Part shown: positions 61,144-64,000 of the stretch, piece by piece
Layout: every line of letters starts with the position of its first letter
Numbering within the stretch: the stretch's first letter is position 1
Assembly (NCBI RefSeq): GCF_000154465.1
Contig: NZ_DS499579.1
Coordinates: forward strand, 310,001-374,000
Direction: 5' to 3'
Source of the DNA: Alistipes putredinis DSM 17216
GTDB lineage: Bacteria; Bacteroidota; Bacteroidia; Bacteroidales; Rikenellaceae
DNA length: 64,000 nucleotides
Made by a program: the position numbers and the translations under genes
The notes under the pieces: generated by a model
Databases searched by the model: none
Seen by the model: only the letters and a program-made list of their open reading frames with translations
Told to the model about the DNA's origin: nothing

Positions 61144-61224
61144 GTGAATCGCAGAAATTCGTTCGGGTTCTACCGAGTGAGAAAATAGTCGAAGTAAAAT
61201 CAACCTTTTTTAATCAAATAAATT

Positions 61225-62751
61225 ATGAAGAAAATTTTATGGGCAGCATGTTTGATGGCTGCGTTGAGTCTCGCAGGATGCAGCGACGACGAGAACGGTA
61301 ACGGTGGCAATGGAGGCAACGGCGGTAGCGGCGAGGGCGGAAATCCGTCCGGTGGCGATCTGACGGAGATACTCTTCGAGGACGGGACCCAGATCGGCGA
61401 CGGACGTCAGGAGTTCGAGATCAAGGGCGACTACACGCTTCCCAAAGGTACCTACCTGTTGAAAGGCTGGTGCTATATCGCCGACGGTGCGAGCCTGACG
61501 CTGGCTCCGGGTACGATTATCAAGGGCGACAAGGAGACCAAGGCAGCGCTCATCGTAGAGCCGGGCGGCCAGTTGTGGGCCAAAGGCACGCAGAGCGAGC
61601 CGATCGTCTTCACCTCCGAGATGCCTGCCGGCAACCGTCGGCCGGGCGATTGGGGCGGTATCATTCTCTGCGGTCGCGGTGTGAACAACAAGGGGACGAT
61701 GCAGATCGAGGGCGGTCCCCGCACTACGCACGGAGGCAGCGACAATGCCGACTGTTCGGGTGCTTTGAGTTACGTGCGCTGCGAGTTCGCCGGCTATCCC
61801 TTCAAGGAGGACCAGGAGATCAATGCCATCACGTTCGGTTCGGTGGGATCGGCTACGCAGATCGACCATGTGCAGGTGTCCTACTCCAACGACGACTCCT
61901 ACGAATGGTTCGGCGGTGCGGTAAATGCCAAATACCTGATTTCCTACCACACCTGGGATGACGATTTCGATACCGACAACGGATTCTGCGGCAAGGTGCA
62001 GTTCTGCCTGGGCGTACGTCAGCCCCGCATTGCCGATACCTCGGCGTCGAACGGCTTCGAGAGCGACAACAACGGCGAAGGCTCTGCAACCTCTCCTTTC
62101 ACCTCCTGTGTCTTTTCGAACGTGACCTTCGTCGGTCCGGTCGGTCAGGATGCAGCATTCTCCAACACTTCCGACTATATTACCGCAGGCGACATGAACC
62201 CCAAGAACGGTTCCAAGCTGGGCCAGTTCCAGTCTGCCATGCAAGTGCGCCGCAATTCGCATCTGAACTGTTTCAATTCGGTGGCGATGGGTTTCCCCGT
62301 CGGTCTGATCGTGGAGAACGACAAAGGTTCGCAGACGCAGACTGCGGCGTCCGAGGGTACGTTGAAGATTCAGAACGTCTATATGGCCGGTATGACCGTC
62401 CTGGGCAGCGACGTGAACAAATCGTTCGAGGATGGTTTCTGCGACAACGGCGACAAGAACAGCATCGACAAGTCGAAGGAGTCCTTCTCTTCGACCTATT
62501 TCAAGTCGATAGCTTCGAACAAGTATTTCGATGCGATCGCCGATCTGAAACTCTCCCAGCCCAACAGCCTGCAAGCCAATCCGAACTACGGTCCGCTCTC
62601 CGATAGCCCGCTGCGCGGGGCCGCTTCTTTTACCGATCCGCTGGTTGCCAACGGTTTCGATGAGGTGACCTACATCGGAGCCTTCGCCGACGAAAACGAC
62701 GGATGGATGTCGGGTTGGACGGAGTTCGATCCCCAGAACAAAGCCTATTAA
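61225..62751 (+). CDS. Surface lipoprotein partner of the TonB receptor
   Basis: 508 aa. Lipoprotein signal ending SLAGCSDDENG, then a Gly/Asn linker of GGN-type repeats, then a domain of beta-rich, Asn/Asp/Gly-rich character with a right-handed-beta-helix look (for example SLTLAPGTIIKGDKE, LWAKGTQSEPIVFTSE, HVQVSYSNDDSYEWFGGAV). No SusD features. Probably the ligand-binding partner of the receptor or a surface enzyme. No catalytic motif recognised. Confidence 0.75.
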   Translation: MKKILWAACLMAALSLAGCSDDENGNGGNGGNGGSGEGGNPSGGDLTEILFEDGTQIGDGRQEFEIKGDYTLPKGTYLLKGWCYIADGASLTLAPGTIIKGDKETKAALIVEPGGQLWAKGTQSEPIVFTSEMPAGNRRPGDWGGIILCGRGVNNKGTMQIEGGPRTTHGGSDNADCSGALSYVRCEFAGYPFKEDQEINAITFGSVGSATQIDHVQVSYSNDDSYEWFGGAVNAKYLISYHTWDDDFDTDNGFCGKVQFCLGVRQPRIADTSASNGFESDNNGEGSATSPFTSCVFSNVTFVGPVGQDAAFSNTSDYITAGDMNPKNGSKLGQFQSAMQVRRNSHLNCFNSVAMGFPVGLIVENDKGSQTQTAASEGTLKIQNVYMAGMTVLGSDVNKSFEDGFCDNGDKNSIDKSKESFSSTYFKSIASNKYFDAIADLKLSQPNSLQANPNYGPLSDSPLRGAASFTDPLVANGFDEVTYIGAFADENDGWMSGWTEFDPQNKAY

Positions 62752-62790
62752 ACCGGGCTTTCGATCAAGCGTTAATAAAAAGTAAAAAGG

Positions 62791-62819
62791 GAAAGGCAGC
62801 GTTTCAAACGCTGCCTTTC
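62791..62819. terminator. Terminator between convergent units
   Basis: GAAAGGCAGCGTTT / AAACGCTGCCTTTC stem followed by TTCTTTTT; bidirectional. Confidence 0.85.
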
Positions 62820-62869
62820 TTCTTTTTGTTTTCGGTAAATCCGATTGTCGGATCTTCGACGTGAAAATG

Positions 62870-63460
62870 TCAGGAGTTCGGCTTTTTTCCGTCGAGCCAT
62901 TCGATACCCCGGTGAGTGGCGATCCCGCGCAGGAATGCCCATCCGAAAGCGTCCATTTCCTGCCGGGTGCCTCCTTCCAGGTAGAGGTTGAGCAACATGT
63001 TCATCAATTGTTTGGCGAACAGGGGACAGTCCACATCGGGCAGTACACTGTTGTCGGCGATGCAATGTTCCAACACTTCGGTGAATGAATCCAGCCAGAA
63101 ACGACGGTTTTTTTCGTAGGAGTCGGCATAAGAAACCTTCTGTTGCAACTCCTGAAGTGAGATGCAGCTGATCATGCACAGAGCATCGATGTACTCTCTG
63201 ATCAGATTCTGGGCCTGTTCGAGGGCAGAACCGGGTTGATAAAAGAGGTAACCTGCGATCTTTTTCTCCTGCTCTTCCCGGATTTTGTCCCAGCACTCTC
63301 CGACCAGGGTATCTTTATCGCTGAACAACTCGTAGAGTGTCCGCTTGGAAATCTCCAGCTTTTGCGCGATCTCATCCACCCGGACGGCACGAATGCCGTC
63401 CCGGATGATGAGGTCTCGCGTGGTGCGGATGATGTCTTCGCGTGTTACCCTGCGTTTCAT
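62870..63460 (-). CDS. TetR/AcrR family transcriptional regulator
   Basis: 196 aa. N-terminal helix-turn-helix (~12-58) with VDEIAQKLEISKRTLYELF, then a helical ligand-binding domain. It starts 2 bp after the stop of the efflux outer-membrane factor gene, so it is probably the last gene of that efflux operon and represses it. No palindromic operator is visible because the operon start is off the window. Confidence 0.92.
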   Translation of the reverse strand: MKRRVTREDIIRTTRDLIIRDGIRAVRVDEIAQKLEISKRTLYELFSDKDTLVGECWDKIREEQEKKIAGYLFYQPGSALEQAQNLIREYIDALCMISCISLQELQQKVSYADSYEKNRRFWLDSFTEVLEHCIADNSVLPDVDCPLFAKQLMNMLLNLYLEGGTRQEMDAFGWAFLRGIATHRGIEWLDGKKPNS

Positions 63461-63462
63461 CG

Positions 63463-64000
63463 CTATTTGCTCGTTTCGGGTTCGAGATCACGGCCGCCGC
63501 CCAAAGCGTGGTAGAGATCGACGATAGCCTGAATCTCCGAGAAGCGGTCGTTGATTTGCGACAGTTGAGCCGACAGCAGGGTTTGCTGTGCGGTCAGCAC
63601 TTCGAGATAGGTCGTGCTGCCATGGCGCATCAGGAGCTGGGTGCTCTCGACGGCGGTTTCGAGCGAAGCGACCTGTTTCTGGCGCAGATCGACTTTGGAA
63701 CGTGCCGACTGGCATTTGGCGAGGGCATTGTTCACTTCTGCTCCAGCGTTGAGCAGGGTCTGCTGGAACGACAGCAGGGCCTCCTGTTGTTGCGCTTTGG
63801 CGATTCGAAGCTGTGCCTGGTTTCTGCCCGCGTTGAAGATGGGCTGTACGAGCGATGCCGCAGCATTGAAAATCCATTTGGCGGGGTCGAGCGTCGTAAC
63901 ACCTCCGTCGTTGGTCCAACCCAGCGTACCGCTCAGACTGAGGGCCGGATAGAACGCCGACCGGGCTCCGGCCGTGTTGTAAAAGGCCTGTGCCAGCGAG
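63463..64000 (-). CDS. TolC-family efflux outer-membrane factor (partial)
   Basis: C-terminal ~178 codons of an OEP-family channel; the 5' end lies beyond the right edge. Seen: ARSAFYPALSLSGTLGW, WIFNAAASLVQPIFNAGR and the closing LYHALGGG, all typical. A second tripartite pump, distinct from the one at 11.7-17.3 kb, is therefore likely, with TetR directly downstream. Confidence 0.9.
   Translation of the reverse strand, partial: SLAQAFYNTAGARSAFYPALSLSGTLGWTNDGGVTTLDPAKWIFNAAASLVQPIFNAGRNQAQLRIAKAQQQEALLSFQQTLLNAGAEVNNALAKCQSARSKVDLRQKQVASLETAVESTQLLMRHGSTTYLEVLTAQQTLLSAQLSQINDRFSEIQAIVDLYHALGGGRDLEPETSK

Noticed and set aside
59299..61203. 634-codon minus-strand frame over the TonB receptor
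   Set aside because: Antisense shadow of a receptor with clear plug and barrel features.

Overview
The window looks like a chromosomal segment of a Bacteroidales gut bacterium, most likely Rikenellaceae/Alistipes. The reasons are: repeated Bacteroidota-type promoters (TAnnTTTG -7 boxes, several with a TTG/TTTG -33 element), tryptophanase, an NfeD/flotillin pair, DUF1015 next to serC-serA, a K-type phosphoglycerate dehydrogenase, many lipoproteins with a Cys-Ser-Asp-Asp start, BACON, S41 and FISUMP surface proteins, a TonB-dependent receptor, and G+C mostly near 55-60%. The genus is inference from gene content, not a search result. No rRNA, tRNA, insertion sequence, prophage or CRISPR array was seen.

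Layout. 1-5.2 kb (minus strand): dapB-lepB-IMPACT family-uvrA (uvrA runs off the left edge). 5.3-8 kb: aspA, a pair of ~75-bp promoter-bearing repeat modules, truA. 8.2-11.3 kb (minus): a C69 dipeptidase followed by lpdA. 11.7-17.3 kb: a complete RND efflux operon (lipoprotein adaptor, AcrB-like pump, outer-membrane lipoprotein). 17.5-19.5 kb: AT-rich tryptophanase gene tightly followed by the PLP-homeostasis protein YggS. 19.7-25.1 kb (minus): yicC-gmk-nadD(TPR)-ddl-DUF3109-M23/LysM peptidase, plus one small ORF. 25.3-28.7 kb: serC-serA-DUF1015. 28.9-29.6 kb: a membrane-protein gene interrupted by a stop codon. 29.8-32.4 kb: four-subunit 2-oxoacid:ferredoxin oxidoreductase, then thioredoxin and a ferritin-like protein. 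34-40 kb (minus): an outer-membrane protein with a long imperfect inverted repeat in its leader, fmt, ribBA, a metal ABC permease and an LptF/G permease. 40.2-44.2 kb: two surface lipoproteins, the first broken at a C9 homopolymer. 44.3-51.3 kb: mtaB, a 4HB/HAMP-like sensor, TrkH, a SPOR-like protein, NfeD, FloA. 51.5-57.1 kb: double CDGSH protein, an array of promoter modules, two FISUMP lipoproteins flanking an MFS transporter. 57.4-62.8 kb: a frameshifted outer-membrane protein gene, a TonB-dependent receptor and its partner lipoprotein. 62.9-64 kb (minus): TetR regulator and the end of a second efflux outer-membrane factor.

The most unusual signals are not classic gene families. They are: (1) a surface lipoprotein whose signal peptide and body are in different frames on either side of a C9 tract, consistent with slipped-strand phase variation; (2) a 193-bp imperfect inverted repeat inside a probable 5' leader; (3) a dispersed family of ~75-bp modules, each ending in a -7 promoter box, in tandem at two loci and single at two more; (4) a gene split at a G GGA AAA slippery sequence; and (5) a tryptophanase whose base composition is unlike its neighbours. 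Three genes are interrupted (29.5, 40.3 and 58.0 kb), so sequencing or assembly error at the two homopolymers must be ruled out before biology is claimed.
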